A stretch of DNA of 64,000 nt from Agrobacterium salinitolerans (GCF_002008225.1 NZ_MRDH01000005.1:186001-250000); one strand, 5' to 3'; counted from the first letter of the stretch, positions 49,294 through 59,134 are shown. Numbers and translations: made by a program. The notes: generated by a model from the letters alone, not told the origin.

Positions 49294-50544
49294 TTGAAAG
49301 GGGAAAGTCCTTCTGACCTCCTTTATCCGAGAGGTGCAGCCGAGCGAATTAGGGTCGCGCTCAAAGATACGCCAGTCGTACTTGTGAACGGACCGCGGCA
49401 GTGTGGCAAGACGACGTTGGCTCGAACCCTGCTCCAGACAGATCGTCCGTATTTCACGTTAGATGACGAAACGACCTTACTATCAGCAAAGACCGATCCA
49501 GTCGGCTTCGTTCGTCAGATTGATACCGCCATCATAGACGAGGTGCAGCGTGCACCGGAGTTGCTGCGTGCCATAAAACAGGCTGTAGACAACGATCGGC
49601 GGCCTGGGCGATTTTTGTTAACCGGCTCAGCAAACATTCTCGCACTCCCGACGATTTCCGATAGTTTGGCCGGGCGGATGGAAGTCGTTACCTTGTTGCC
49701 CCTAGCTCAGTCCGAAATTCGACGCAACCAGTCGAACTTCCTCGATTCCGCTTTTGCCGGAACGGTCATAGCGCCTCGCAATCCAACGGTCGGAAACGAC
49801 CTGATGGAGCGAGTGCTCATCGGCGGATATCCTGAGATGGTCGGTCGTGGCGATCCCCGCCGTCGATCCGCATGGGCTAGAGAATACATACGAGCCATCG
49901 TTGAACGAGATGTGCGCGAAATTGCCGACGTCGAACGCCTGGACCAAATGCCGCAGCTTCTGCGGGCGCTCGCGCATCATTCGGGAAAGTTGCTCAATTT
50001 CACCCAATTGGCCGGCCAGGTCGGCATCGATGACAAGACCGCCCGGCGATATATCGGACTCTTCGAACAGCTGTTCCTAGTTCGTCGCATCGAGCCCTGG
50101 TTTCGAAACCCTTTGAAGCGTCTTGTTAAGACACCAAAGCTCCTGTTTCTCGATAGCGGGCTCTTAGCTTCGTTTGTCGGAATGACGATCGATCGAATTT
50201 CAAGTGACCGAGGACTATTTGGTTCATTGCTGGAAACGTTTGTCGCTGGCGAAATCCTCCGGCTTGCGACCTGGAGCGAAGTCAAATTAACCTGCCATCA
50301 CTATCGGGATAAGGATCAGGACGAAGTAGATATCCTTCTCGAAGACGAAGCTGGCAATATGGTTGGAATTGAAGTCAAGGCCGCGGCAACGGTGACCGCA
50401 GCAGATTTCAAAGGCTTACGCAAAGTAGCCGTGGCCACCGGACGCACCTTTAAGGCAGGCTGGGTGCTGTACGACGGCGACAAGATCCTGCCATTTGGTG
50501 ATAATCTTGCGGCGATACCGCTATCTTGTCTCTGGGGCGATTAA
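49294..50544 (+). CDS. AAA ATPase with DUF4143 (AAA_14) domain
   Basis: Starting at TTG 49294 (AGGAGG 9 bases upstream) the protein has 416 residues. The N-terminal AAA_14 domain has Walker A LVNGPRQCGKTTLAR, Walker B TAIIDEVQRAPELL and FLLTGSANIL. A winged-helix-like middle (HSGKLLNFTQLAGQVGIDDKTARRYIGLFEQLF) and a DUF4143 C terminus (LFLDSGLLASFVG, GSLLETFVAGEILR, YRDKDQDEVDILLEDEAGNMVGIEVKAAAT) follow. The last block has the E-x-D...E-x-K pattern of a PD-(D/E)XK fold. The family is common in mobile regions; its function is poorly defined. Confidence 0.9.
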   Translation: MKGESPSDLLYPRGAAERIRVALKDTPVVLVNGPRQCGKTTLARTLLQTDRPYFTLDDETTLLSAKTDPVGFVRQIDTAIIDEVQRAPELLRAIKQAVDNDRRPGRFLLTGSANILALPTISDSLAGRMEVVTLLPLAQSEIRRNQSNFLDSAFAGTVIAPRNPTVGNDLMERVLIGGYPEMVGRGDPRRRSAWAREYIRAIVERDVREIADVERLDQMPQLLRALAHHSGKLLNFTQLAGQVGIDDKTARRYIGLFEQLFLVRRIEPWFRNPLKRLVKTPKLLFLDSGLLASFVGMTIDRISSDRGLFGSLLETFVAGEILRLATWSEVKLTCHHYRDKDQDEVDILLEDEAGNMVGIEVKAAATVTAADFKGLRKVAVATGRTFKAGWVLYDGDKILPFGDNLAAIPLSCLWGD

Positions 50545-50669
50545 AGTAAGGGGAGGATTTAAGTTCGATTCCCTGTCAAGGCGATGGAAGGTTCGACATT
50601 GGTTGCAAAGGAGCCATAATCTCTGCCAATGTGACTTGTAAAAAGGATTGGAAACCGCCGTTCGTCAGT

Positions 50670-52085
50670 CTAAGCCAATATCTGTTGCGGACGAGTTAGC
50701 ATCTCTGGGCGTAACACGGTGTCGAGCGTTTCCTTCGCCATCAAGCCACGTTCAAGGACGATTTCGTAGACTCCGCGTCCCGATCGATGAGCTTCCAACG
50801 CAACCTCCGTCGCGTTGCTATAACCGATATAGGGGTTAAGGGCTGTAATGAGGCCGATCGACTGCTCGACATTGTCTCTGAGACGGTCACGGTTGGCGGT
50901 GATGCCGCGCACGCAGTTTTCTTCCAACGTCCGGCAGGCTTCGGTCAGATGGCGGATGGAGTTATCAAGGCTGTAGAAGATGATCGGCTCAAAAGCATTG
51001 AGTTGAAGCTGGCCCGCTTCCGCGGCCATCGTCACCGTGACGTCATTGCCTATCACTTCGAATGCCACCTGATTGACGACCTCAGGGACGACCGGGTTGA
51101 CCTTGCCTGGCATGATCGACGAGCCCGCCTGACGCGCCGGCAGATTGATCTCGCCGAAACCGGCCCGCGGTCCTGAGGACAACAGTCGAAGGTCATTGCA
51201 AACTTTCGACAGTTTTACGGCCACACGTTTCAACACGCCAGACAGCTGAACAAAGGCGCCGCAATCCTGCGTGGCTTCAACTAGATCTGGGGCGGTGATC
51301 AGATCGATGCCGATGATGCTGGACAGATGTTCGCGTACCTTGGTTGCATAGTCCGGGTGGGCGGTGATGCCGGTTCCGATTGCCGTTGCGCCAAGATTGA
51401 TTTCACGGATCAACAAAGCCGCTTCCGACAAGCGGGCTTCATCTTCCAGCAGCATGACGGCATATGTTCCGAACTCTTGACCCAAGGTCATCGGAACGGC
51501 GTCCTGCAACTGTGTCCGACCCATTTTCAGGACATCGGCAAATTCCGAGGCCTTGTCGGCGAATGCCATACGTAAGCCAGCCATCGCGCCGAGAAGACGC
51601 CCGATCCCGGCCAGGCACGCGAGCTTCAATGCGGTGGGGTAAACGTCATTGGTCGACTGGCTAAGGTTGACATGTTCATTGGGGTGAAGATGAGCATAGT
51701 CACCACGGCGATGCCCCAGGATTTCAAGCGCCCTGTTGGCGATCACCTCGTTGGCATTCATGTTCGTGGAAGTGCCGGCACCGCCTTGAATAAGATCGAC
51801 GACAAACTGATCGAGAAGTGCGCCGCTCCGAATTTCCTGACATGCCTGGATGATGGCTTCAGCCTGTTCTCGGCCAAGGATATTGAGGTCGGAATTGGCT
51901 CGTGCAGCTGCTTCCTTGATGGCCGCAAGGGCGCAGACCAGATCCGGAGCATCTGACAGACGCCTGCGGGAAATTGGAAAATTCTCAACCGCCCTCAACG
52001 TGTGAATGCCATAATAGGCCTCGACCGGAACAGAACAGTGTCCGATCAGATCATGTTCGGTGCGCATTGGAAGAGACGTGATCAT
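50670..52085 (-). CDS. aspA: Aspartate ammonia-lyase (aspartase)
   Basis: The 471-residue enzyme belongs to the fumarase/aspartase superfamily. It has the signature GSSIMPGKVNP with the catalytic Ser loop, STNDVYPTALKLA, MGRTQLQDAVPMTLGQEF and GGAGTSTNMNANEVIANRALE. The GTG-type motif and length are those of aspartases rather than fumarases. It converts aspartate to fumarate and ammonia. It is last of a three-gene unit with an M20 amidohydrolase and an MFS transporter; all lie on the minus strand with short gaps. Confidence 0.92.
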   Translation of the reverse strand: MITSLPMRTEHDLIGHCSVPVEAYYGIHTLRAVENFPISRRRLSDAPDLVCALAAIKEAAARANSDLNILGREQAEAIIQACQEIRSGALLDQFVVDLIQGGAGTSTNMNANEVIANRALEILGHRRGDYAHLHPNEHVNLSQSTNDVYPTALKLACLAGIGRLLGAMAGLRMAFADKASEFADVLKMGRTQLQDAVPMTLGQEFGTYAVMLLEDEARLSEAALLIREINLGATAIGTGITAHPDYATKVREHLSSIIGIDLITAPDLVEATQDCGAFVQLSGVLKRVAVKLSKVCNDLRLLSSGPRAGFGEINLPARQAGSSIMPGKVNPVVPEVVNQVAFEVIGNDVTVTMAAEAGQLQLNAFEPIIFYSLDNSIRHLTEACRTLEENCVRGITANRDRLRDNVEQSIGLITALNPYIGYSNATEVALEAHRSGRGVYEIVLERGLMAKETLDTVLRPEMLTRPQQILA

Positions 52086-52129
52086 TGGTTTCTCAAGTCA
52101 GGGCGGTTGGATGTGATGCGGATGGTCTG

Positions 52130-53521
52130 TTAGCGAAGGCGCTGCGGGGTAGCATCTGCCGGGATCAGGGGAACGTAGCTTTCTCCGGCCAGTTGCTCCT
52201 GATGCTCGCGTTTTGCTACAGCAATAAGTTCCGGGTCGGTCAGAGCACGCACGGCAGATGCAGCAAGCACTTTGCCTGCCTGCAACATGCCCTTATGGGC
52301 ATAACCCGAGGTACCCTGCGACACCATCTGCCAGGTATGTGGAGGGGTGCCGTAAGCTTCGGTCGCCACGTAGACCTGGCCGGTCGGAACAAGCCAGCTG
52401 ACGTCGCCGACATCGGTCGAACCATGCAGGAAGGTCGGTACTTCTTCGAAGGCGTTCAGGTCCTCCGATAGGATTTTGGCGCGCTTGGCAATCCGGGCCT
52501 GAACTTCACTCGAAAACGTCTTCTGAATGCTTCCGGCAAAATCCTTTTCGCTGTTCGAAAAGCTGGCAACGCCTAATTTTTCGAACTCCTGATGCATCAT
52601 CCGCGCCAGCGTGACATTCGGCACAAGATCAGCCGACGCCGCGTCAAAGGTGACTTCCAGCTGGGTGCCTGTCATCAGCGCTGCACCGCGTGCAACATCC
52701 GTTACCCGTTCGGTGATGTCACGGACCTGATCCATGCGCGGTGCACGCACCTTGTAAAGCACCTGTGCCTGCGACTGCACCACATTTGGCGCGCGTCCAC
52801 CGGTGTCGGTGATGGCATAGTGAATGCGGCCATCTTGAAGAATGTGTTCGCGCAGATAGTTACAGCCGACATTGGTCAGTTCGACTGCGTCCAGCGCGGA
52901 GCGCCCGAGATGCGGTTCGAAACCGGCATGGGCACTGGTGCCACGGAAGGTGAAATACAGCTGATTGGTCGCCAGCATGCGGGCATTGTAAGCGAGATTT
53001 TCATCCCACGGATGCCAGGTGAATGCTACGTCGACGTCCGAGAACAGGCCTTCGCGGGCCATGTAGGCCTTGCCACCACCACCTTCTTCGGCCGGGCAGC
53101 CATAATAACGGATCGTGCCTTTCAGGCCCAGTTCGTCCTTGCAGGCCTTGAGCGCCAGAATGGCGGCAAGTGCGCCGGTGCCCAGCAGGTTGTGGCCGCA
53201 ACCATGGCCGTTGCCACCTGCAGCGATAGGGTCGTGGCTGGTAACACCGCTCTTCTGGCTGAGACCGGTCAGCGCATCAAATTCGCCGAGTATTGCAACG
53301 ACCGGCTGGCCTTCGCCATAGCTAGCAACGAAGGCGGTTTCGATGTTGCCGGCATTGCGCGTGACATCAAAGCCAGCCTTTTCAAGTTCATCGGCCAGAA
53401 GGGCTGCAGAGCGTGTCTCTTCGTATCGGATTTCAGCGAAAGACCAGATCGCATCGGATACGGATTTGAGATTGTCGGATTGGGACGCGACGGTCCGTTC
53501 AATAATGTCGAGGTATGTCAT
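52130..53521 (-). CDS. M20 family metallo-amidohydrolase (AbgB-like)
   Basis: The 463-residue protein is an M20D-type peptidase similar to AbgB, the p-aminobenzoyl-glutamate hydrolase subunit. Visible metal and catalytic motifs are GGNGHGCGHNLLGTGALAA, CPAEEGGGGKAYMAREG, FTWHPWDEN and STDVGDVSWLVP. The dimerisation domain is FRGTSAHAGFEPHLGRSALDAVEL. The ATG has GGAATAA upstream. Such enzymes cut an amide between an aromatic or acyl group and an amino acid. With aspA downstream, an aspartyl amide is a plausible substrate; this is inference. Confidence 0.9.
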   Translation of the reverse strand: MTYLDIIERTVASQSDNLKSVSDAIWSFAEIRYEETRSAALLADELEKAGFDVTRNAGNIETAFVASYGEGQPVVAILGEFDALTGLSQKSGVTSHDPIAAGGNGHGCGHNLLGTGALAAILALKACKDELGLKGTIRYYGCPAEEGGGGKAYMAREGLFSDVDVAFTWHPWDENLAYNARMLATNQLYFTFRGTSAHAGFEPHLGRSALDAVELTNVGCNYLREHILQDGRIHYAITDTGGRAPNVVQSQAQVLYKVRAPRMDQVRDITERVTDVARGAALMTGTQLEVTFDAASADLVPNVTLARMMHQEFEKLGVASFSNSEKDFAGSIQKTFSSEVQARIAKRAKILSEDLNAFEEVPTFLHGSTDVGDVSWLVPTGQVYVATEAYGTPPHTWQMVSQGTSGYAHKGMLQAGKVLAASAVRALTDPELIAVAKREHQEQLAGESYVPLIPADATPQRLR

Positions 53522-53530
53522 GTTATTCCT

Positions 53531-54754
53531 TCAGGCGGTCTGTTCGACAGGCTTTTTGCCGTGCACGGCGGGAAAGGTGGTGGCGATGAGGCAGACCAGA
53601 ACTGCGCACGCGACAATCACCGAGAACGCGATCCCGTAATTCTGATTGGTGGCCGAGAGGACGGCACCGATCAGCATCGGGGATGCAAACGAACCAAGCT
53701 GGGCGAGCGAATTGATCAAGCCTGTTGCTGTTCCGACGGTGTTCTGCGGGAAGTGCTTCATGATGCTGACGAAGACGCTGATCGAGATCGCATTGAGGAA
53801 GACGTTTGAAACCGAGAGATAGGCAAAGGCGAGCGGAATGGATTCCTCATTGGCCATCAGGTAGATGAAGATCGCAGACACGGCCGAACCGATGCAGATT
53901 AGGTACTTTTCCTTCTGGTGGAAAAAGCGGTCGAGCAACCAGCCGCAGGTCAGGAAGGAAATGAATCCGAGTGCTGGTGGGATCATCGAATAGGCGCCCA
54001 TCTGCACCATGCTCATGCCCTTGACCTTCACCCAGTAGGACGGCAGCCAGGACTGCAGACCCCAGAAGACGATGTTGGTGAAGAAATAGACGAGCGTGAT
54101 TTTCCAGGTCAGCGAGTTTTTCAACAACGCACCAATGCGTTTCTTTTCTGAAACCTTTTCAACCTTCGCCTGGGCGACGGACTGGTCGTTTGCTGGCTTC
54201 ATGACGAAGAAAAGCGCGATCGACATGCAGATGCCGACGCCGCCCAGCACATAAAACATCACCTGCCAGCTATGGGCAGCAATCAGCGCGGTAATGACGA
54301 TGGAGCCGACGGCAAAACCAACCGAAGCGCCGGACTGCAGCACCGACTTGGCGCGCGCCATTTGCGACTTTTCAAAATGTTCGGTGATTGCCACGGAGCC
54401 GCCCGCGGGAAAGACGGCCTCACCGGCGCCAGTCATGGCGCGTGTCGCAGCAAGCCCCACGGCATTGTGGACGGCACCCGACGCGGCCGTTCCCAGCGAC
54501 CAGACTGCAACGGCGGAACTGAGCACGCGCCGTGCCCCGAAGCGGTCCACCAGATAGCCGCCAATCAGCTGCGTCATCGAATAGGCCAGGAAAAAGGCGC
54601 TGATGATCATACCCTGATGATCTGCGGAGAGGCCGAACTCCTCACTGATCGGAATGATCGCGATATTGATGGCGGTCTTGTCGATGAAGCCCACGACCCA
54701 GCACAGGAACAGCATTCCTATGATGACATGTCGACGCTGTATTTTTGAAAACAT
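53531..54754 (-). CDS. MFS transporter (anion:cation symporter type)
   Basis: The 407-residue protein has 12 predicted membrane helices. It has the MFS loop 2-3 motif GGYLVDRFGARRVL, the N-terminal FLCWVVGFIDKTAINIAI and a central cytoplasmic loop (about 190-215). The pattern recalls ACS/anion:cation symporters for organic acids such as glucarate or phthalate. GGGAAC lies 8 bases before the ATG. The gene is first of the unit with the hydrolase and aspA, so it probably imports their substrate, and is divergent from the regulator. Confidence 0.9.
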   Translation of the reverse strand: MFSKIQRRHVIIGMLFLCWVVGFIDKTAINIAIIPISEEFGLSADHQGMIISAFFLAYSMTQLIGGYLVDRFGARRVLSSAVAVWSLGTAASGAVHNAVGLAATRAMTGAGEAVFPAGGSVAITEHFEKSQMARAKSVLQSGASVGFAVGSIVITALIAAHSWQVMFYVLGGVGICMSIALFFVMKPANDQSVAQAKVEKVSEKKRIGALLKNSLTWKITLVYFFTNIVFWGLQSWLPSYWVKVKGMSMVQMGAYSMIPPALGFISFLTCGWLLDRFFHQKEKYLICIGSAVSAIFIYLMANEESIPLAFAYLSVSNVFLNAISISVFVSIMKHFPQNTVGTATGLINSLAQLGSFASPMLIGAVLSATNQNYGIAFSVIVACAVLVCLIATTFPAVHGKKPVEQTA

Positions 54755-54869
54755 GACAGAAGTTCCCTTTTATTGACTTTCTGTCTTTGTCGCATTGCCA
54801 CGGAGAAAATCGATGTTTATTTCTCTATAATACTACAGAATAATATGTGCATATCACCATGAGGTTGCC
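54755..54869. promoter_or_regulatory. Divergent promoter region between MFS and PucR-type regulator
   Basis: Only 115 bases separate the genes. A perfect -10 box, TATAAT, lies at 54826-54831 on the plus strand. ATATG and CATAT flank a 2-base centre at 54843-54854, a short operator-like palindrome just before the regulator's GTG. Confidence 0.5.
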
Positions 54870-56774
54870 GTGGAAATTGTCCTGTCGTCCAGTCCGGAAC
54901 TGAGCAGGATGCAGCACGAGGGCGTGCTGCGTTTCAAAGATGTCGATGTGTTAACAGAGCAGACAACGTCTCTGCTGTCCCACACTGTTGAGCGAAGTGG
55001 CGACACGCTTCGCGTGGTGGTGGACCACTCGTATTTCACAGCGAAACGCACGATTTTCGAGGTTTCCGCCCCGGACAGCGAACAGGTCACTAGCCGCGTT
55101 GTTGCCGCCGTTCAGGAGGCGGTCATAGGCGTGCAGACCAAAACCGTGGAAATGCTGGCATCTGTCAATGCCGCAGTGATTAACTCCCTGGACGATCAGG
55201 AAATCGTCCATAGCGTCCTTGCTGAGGTAATGAATGTGCTACCGCACGCGGACGCCGGCGTCTTTCGGTTGTTTGACGAAGAAAGCGGTTACCTTATTCC
55301 GGTGTCACATCAAGGGCTGCCGGATGACTATACGCATTATCGCCTGCAGCCGAACGAATCCGTTTCGGGCGAAGTCTTCGTAACCGGCGTCCATGCCATT
55401 CATAATGGAAGGCAAAATATCATTGATGCCCACCGCGTGATGAGCCCCGAAAGCCAGTCTTTCATGGAGCGATCGCGGATTGCTAACGCATTGCTTTGCG
55501 TGCCCGTTGCCGCGGAAGGCAAGCGCCTTGGCACATTGACGACATTATGTTTTTCCCCTCGTGGTACCTTCTCGCCTTTTGACAGTACCGTTCTGGAATC
55601 ATTGGCTGCTCAGGTTGCCGTCGCATATCAGCGTTCGCTCGCCTATAAAAACGCTGTCGCGACATCGAAGCGACTTGAAAAAATGCGGAGCGACCTGGCA
55701 AGCAAGAATGCCGAGCTCGACCGTGCCGTGGAGTTGCACGATAAGCTTTTGCGTATTTTCTCCACCAGTGGAAGTCTGGTGGAGCGGCTGGATCTGGTTG
55801 CGGGCTTGTTTGGCGTCGAGTTTCGATTCGAGAACGTGCTCGGTGTTGACTATCTAACCAGCGGCTGGACAGACACCCGCGGCAGTCTCGAGCAGATCGT
55901 TCAAGTCGCTGAAGCACCTGTGGGTTTCTTTCATTTCCGCCCCGTTTGCGACGTGCCCTTTCAAAGGGCACTTTTTGGCACGCTATCTGCCTTCGTGGCG
56001 TTGGATTTTGTCCGGGACATGTCGAGACTTGATGTCCTGAACGCAAGCAGGAGATCATATTTTGAGGATCTCCTAAAAGGTGTCGACAGTCACGGCCGCC
56101 TCGAACATTTCGGGTTCCGGCTGGAGCGCTTCCATCAGATTATGGTTGCGAAAGTCTTGGCTCCAGATTCACCTGATGCTCGCCTGTCTTTGCATAGGTC
56201 TCAAACAAATCTGCAGAACGCGATCAAGCTGTCGAACGTGCTTATTTTTCATCAGGACGATCAGATTATCATGGTCTTCTCCGCGTCCACTGCGGCTGCG
56301 CTTGCAAGAAATCTCGCCTCAATGAAGGACAGAGTGTTGCTCCTTAATATTCAAGTGGGGGCAAGCGAGATTTACGACCTGACCGGATTCCACTCGACGG
56401 CCAAAGCTCAGGCTCAAAAAGCTGCGGATTGCCTCGCGCGGCGCGGACAATCTGGAATATTGTTGCATCAGAATATGGGAATCGAAGCTCTGCTGAGTGG
56501 GCGCGACCGGCATGAAATCATTGACTTTGCTCACGAGGTTCTCGCTCCGCTTCTCCATGATCGGAAACACGATTTTTTATATGAAACCCTACGAACCTAT
56601 GTGCAGGAGGGAAAATCTGCTGCTCGAGCAGCTAGCTGTCTGAAGATACACAACAATACGCTGTATCAGCGACTTGCCAGAATTGAAACGCTGACCGGCC
56701 GGAAGATTTCAGATGCAGAGGACTTCACGCTTTTAAGCGTTGCATGCCAGCTTTACTCAACTTACTCCGGTTAA
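54870..56774 (+). CDS. GAF-domain regulator with PucR/CdaR-type C-terminal helix-turn-helix
   Basis: The 634-residue protein starts at GTG 54870, with GAGG 5 bases upstream. Residues about 95-255 hold a GAF domain (VMNVLPHADAGVFRLFDEESGYLIPVSHQGLP, NALLCVPVAAEGKRLG). A coiled coil follows at about 260-290. The C terminus (about 560-632) has the PucR/CdaR helix-turn-helix (YVQEGKSAARAASCLKIHNNTLYQRLARIETLTGRKISDAEDF in part). PucR-type regulators commonly control purine, aromatic or sugar-acid degradation. Its position suggests it controls the MFS-hydrolase-aspA unit. The effector is unknown; the GAF domain suggests a small ligand. Confidence 0.88.
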   Translation: MEIVLSSSPELSRMQHEGVLRFKDVDVLTEQTTSLLSHTVERSGDTLRVVVDHSYFTAKRTIFEVSAPDSEQVTSRVVAAVQEAVIGVQTKTVEMLASVNAAVINSLDDQEIVHSVLAEVMNVLPHADAGVFRLFDEESGYLIPVSHQGLPDDYTHYRLQPNESVSGEVFVTGVHAIHNGRQNIIDAHRVMSPESQSFMERSRIANALLCVPVAAEGKRLGTLTTLCFSPRGTFSPFDSTVLESLAAQVAVAYQRSLAYKNAVATSKRLEKMRSDLASKNAELDRAVELHDKLLRIFSTSGSLVERLDLVAGLFGVEFRFENVLGVDYLTSGWTDTRGSLEQIVQVAEAPVGFFHFRPVCDVPFQRALFGTLSAFVALDFVRDMSRLDVLNASRRSYFEDLLKGVDSHGRLEHFGFRLERFHQIMVAKVLAPDSPDARLSLHRSQTNLQNAIKLSNVLIFHQDDQIIMVFSASTAAALARNLASMKDRVLLLNIQVGASEIYDLTGFHSTAKAQAQKAADCLARRGQSGILLHQNMGIEALLSGRDRHEIIDFAHEVLAPLLHDRKHDFLYETLRTYVQEGKSAARAASCLKIHNNTLYQRLARIETLTGRKISDAEDFTLLSVACQLYSTYSG

Positions 56775-57079
56775 ACTTTTCGGTGGAACGGCTGAAATTG
56801 TTGCGAGCCGCTGGCCATCTAATGGAAAGAGGCAATCGGAAATGGGGCATTTCTGCCAGCCGAACCGCGGGTTCCAGTTCCATAATTTAACTAACGCTAC
56901 AGCACACCTCCGCTTGCTTGAAGCGATTGGATTTTCAATGGCTTAGCGGACTAACTCGAGGGTCGACGGTTCTGATCTCTTCAATAGCGTAATTGGAAAG
57001 GCAACGAGCTCGTCGCGTTACCAGTTTCTAAAACCAATTCATATAACATTTGGTTTCCATTCAATGATATGAGTAGCGT
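56775..57079. other. Intergenic region before the MarR gene
   Basis: No gene is supported; one frame (56740-56946) has only low-quality coding properties. No clear terminator follows the regulator gene. Confidence 0.35.
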
Positions 57080-57532
57080 ATGAATCGGGAGAAGCGCCAG
57101 AAACGGCTGGATGTCGCCTTGGGTAGGATGCTCAAGAACGCGGAAGATGCGCTCGAGCGGGCTGCTCGCCAGGGCAATATGCACCCCACAGACCTTCGAT
57201 GCCTGTCGTTGCTTGCATCATCACCTGCGCCAATGAGTCCAAGGGATATCGTTTCGAGGCTTGGACTTACGTCCGGCTCTGGAACGGCGCTGTTCGACAG
57301 GCTGGAAAGACTGGGCTTTACTCGAAGAATTCCCAATTGCGATGACCGGCGTAGTGTCTTGATCGAGTTGGACCGCACCGCTGCCAGTGAACCTTTGGCG
57401 TTGTTGGTTGAACTGCGCGACAGGTACAGGAAAGTCACCCAGCGATTTTCAGATGAAAAGCTCGATGTAATATCGGAATATCTCGAGGAGGTCTCGAAGC
57501 TCACGCCGTTTTCCGACGGGTCTCAGTTCTGA
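57080..57532 (+). CDS. MarR family transcriptional regulator
   Basis: The 150-residue product has the MarR winged helix: MHPTDLRCLSLLASSPAPMSPRDIVSRLGLTSGSGTALFDRLERLGFTRR, and the beta wing IPNCDDRRSVLIELD with its D-x-R-R signature. It has flanking dimerisation helices at both ends. MarR proteins usually repress adjacent genes until a phenolic or other ligand binds. The CoA-transferase (convergent 3' end at 57704) and the ABC operon beyond are its likely targets. Confidence 0.9.
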   Translation: MNREKRQKRLDVALGRMLKNAEDALERAARQGNMHPTDLRCLSLLASSPAPMSPRDIVSRLGLTSGSGTALFDRLERLGFTRRIPNCDDRRSVLIELDRTAASEPLALLVELRDRYRKVTQRFSDEKLDVISEYLEEVSKLTPFSDGSQF

Positions 57533-57703
57533 TATTTGTCAACGGCCGCGCAGATACGGCGGAAATTTTCAAGCGAAGTTGTTGGACGGCTACAGGGCGC
57601 CTGACAAGTTCGGCGGGCAAACGGCTGTGCCGCTGCCCACCGATGCTGCTGCCGGCATATCGGTCACGACGCTTTAGACCGAACATCGGGCAGAAGGCAA
57701 AAT

Positions 57704-58939
57704 TCAAAGAGCGGCGACGGTGGTAACGTTATTTCCTGTGTTCCACAAATCTTCCACACCACTTGCGCTATCGACGGCGCCGCTCTCGATTAACCTATCG
57801 ATATCGCCGTCTAAGTAACCCGCCTGACGAAGCAGTGCCACTGTCTGTTCTCCCAAAAGAGGGGGAGGGGCCTCAAGGTCTACTTTGTCGACAGCTGACG
57901 AAACAGGAAAATCTGGCGCGTCAAACGTGAAGGAAGCAAAGGGTAAAGAGGTGTATTTCGGAGGGTTGTTCGCCTGCTCTGCGTCAAGCACCGCGTCGCC
58001 AGGAAGAACCTCTGTAAATCCGACACCGGCAACCGTCAGCGCTGCCGCCAGTGCTGAATAGGTTCTTGCGCCTACAGCCTTCGTCACGATGTCTTCAACA
58101 ATTGGTCTTTGCTTTCGTCGTTGCCTCAGCGTGGCAAGTTCAGGGTCGGTCTCCAATCCTGCGGCAAAACTGAATTTTCGCCAGTGTTCGTCATTAAGCA
58201 TGACCAGATAGATCCACCGTCCATCGGAGGTCTCATACGCACCGTAGCCAGGCATGCTGAATTCCGGAGAGGGCTCCTGTTCGGGTCGTCCGGTAATCTG
58301 GGACTTTAACTGGATACCGACAAGCTCTCTTGCCGCAATGTGTAGTCCGGTCTCATAAAGACCCAGCTCGATGTTTCGGCGCTCTGGTGATGCGTTGGCA
58401 TCGAGAAGGGCAGAAAGCACGCCGATCACCGCGTAGCAGCCAGCAAACTGGTCGTGATAGGACGGGCCCAGTCGAGCAGGCTTTCCTGTAGGCCGGTTGG
58501 CAAACATCACCCCGGTTGCCGCTTCGGCGATGGGGTTTGATGCGATTTCTTCCGACTGTGGCCCCTGACCATAGCCTTTGATGTGGCAAAATACGATGCC
58601 GGGCTTTATTGCTTCACAATCTTTGAAAGTGACGCGCATTTTTTTTGCTGCGCTTGGCGACAGGTTATGCAGAACGACGTCGGCGGTGGCGACAAGTTCA
58701 CGGAAAATGCGCGCACCCTCTTCAGTCTGCATGTTCAGGCAGATGCTTTTTTTTCCTCTGTTGTAAGCAATGTAAGTCCCGCTCGGTCCGCCTCGGACGA
58801 GTTTGCGCGTTGTTTCTCCCCCTGGCGGCTCAATCTTTATGACGCTTGCCCCCAGCTGCTGAAGTATATGCGTTGCAAAAGGAGCTGCGATCATGCTGCC
58901 GAGCTCCAGTACGGTTCTGCCTGCTAATATGCCACTCAT
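57704..58939 (-). CDS. Class III CoA-transferase (CaiB/BaiF family)
   Basis: The ATG at 58939 is preceded by GGAGG 6 bases upstream; an earlier ATG six codons upstream is not. The 411-residue protein matches formyl-CoA-transferase-type enzymes: VLELGSMIAAPFATHILQQLGASVIKIEPPGG, YNRGKKSICLNMQTEEG, LVATADVVLHNLSPSAAKKM, GIVFCHIKGYGQGPQSEE. The catalytic Asp normally following GYD is not obvious: the segment reads IASNPIAEAATG, with Asn where Asp is expected. It may be an altered or inactive transferase, or the alignment may be shifted. It is divergent from the ABC operon. Confidence 0.85.
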   Translation of the reverse strand: MSGILAGRTVLELGSMIAAPFATHILQQLGASVIKIEPPGGETTRKLVRGGPSGTYIAYNRGKKSICLNMQTEEGARIFRELVATADVVLHNLSPSAAKKMRVTFKDCEAIKPGIVFCHIKGYGQGPQSEEIASNPIAEAATGVMFANRPTGKPARLGPSYHDQFAGCYAVIGVLSALLDANASPERRNIELGLYETGLHIAARELVGIQLKSQITGRPEQEPSPEFSMPGYGAYETSDGRWIYLVMLNDEHWRKFSFAAGLETDPELATLRQRRKQRPIVEDIVTKAVGARTYSALAAALTVAGVGFTEVLPGDAVLDAEQANNPPKYTSLPFASFTFDAPDFPVSSAVDKVDLEAPPPLLGEQTVALLRQAGYLDGDIDRLIESGAVDSASGVEDLWNTGNNVTTVAAL

Positions 58940-58965
58940 GATGTCCTCCCGATGCAATTCGCATA

Positions 58966-58983
58966 ATAATGCATTTTATATTG
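58966..58983. repeat. 18-bp repeat, copy 1, upstream of the CoA-transferase gene
   Basis: ATAATGCATTTTATATTG. The core AATGCATT is a palindrome. A near-identical copy (17 of 18) lies at 59135-59152 upstream of the divergent ABC operon. This layout suggests binding of one regulator, for instance the nearby MarR. Confidence 0.55.
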
Positions 58984-59134
58984 TATGCAAGTCGTGGAAT
59001 CCGCCGCTGCGGTTGCGTCGACCTATTGCGCACTTAATGCAATGTAATATCTGTATAAAATCAGTTTTAAGCGATTGATGTGATCGCTATCATCGATGCA
59101 ATATGTCTTGATCATCAAGCAAATGCTGCGGTGC

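Noticed and set aside
52592..53809. 405-codon plus-strand frame opposite the M20 hydrolase
   Set aside because: It is antisense to a gene with intact M20 motifs and spans into the MFS gene.
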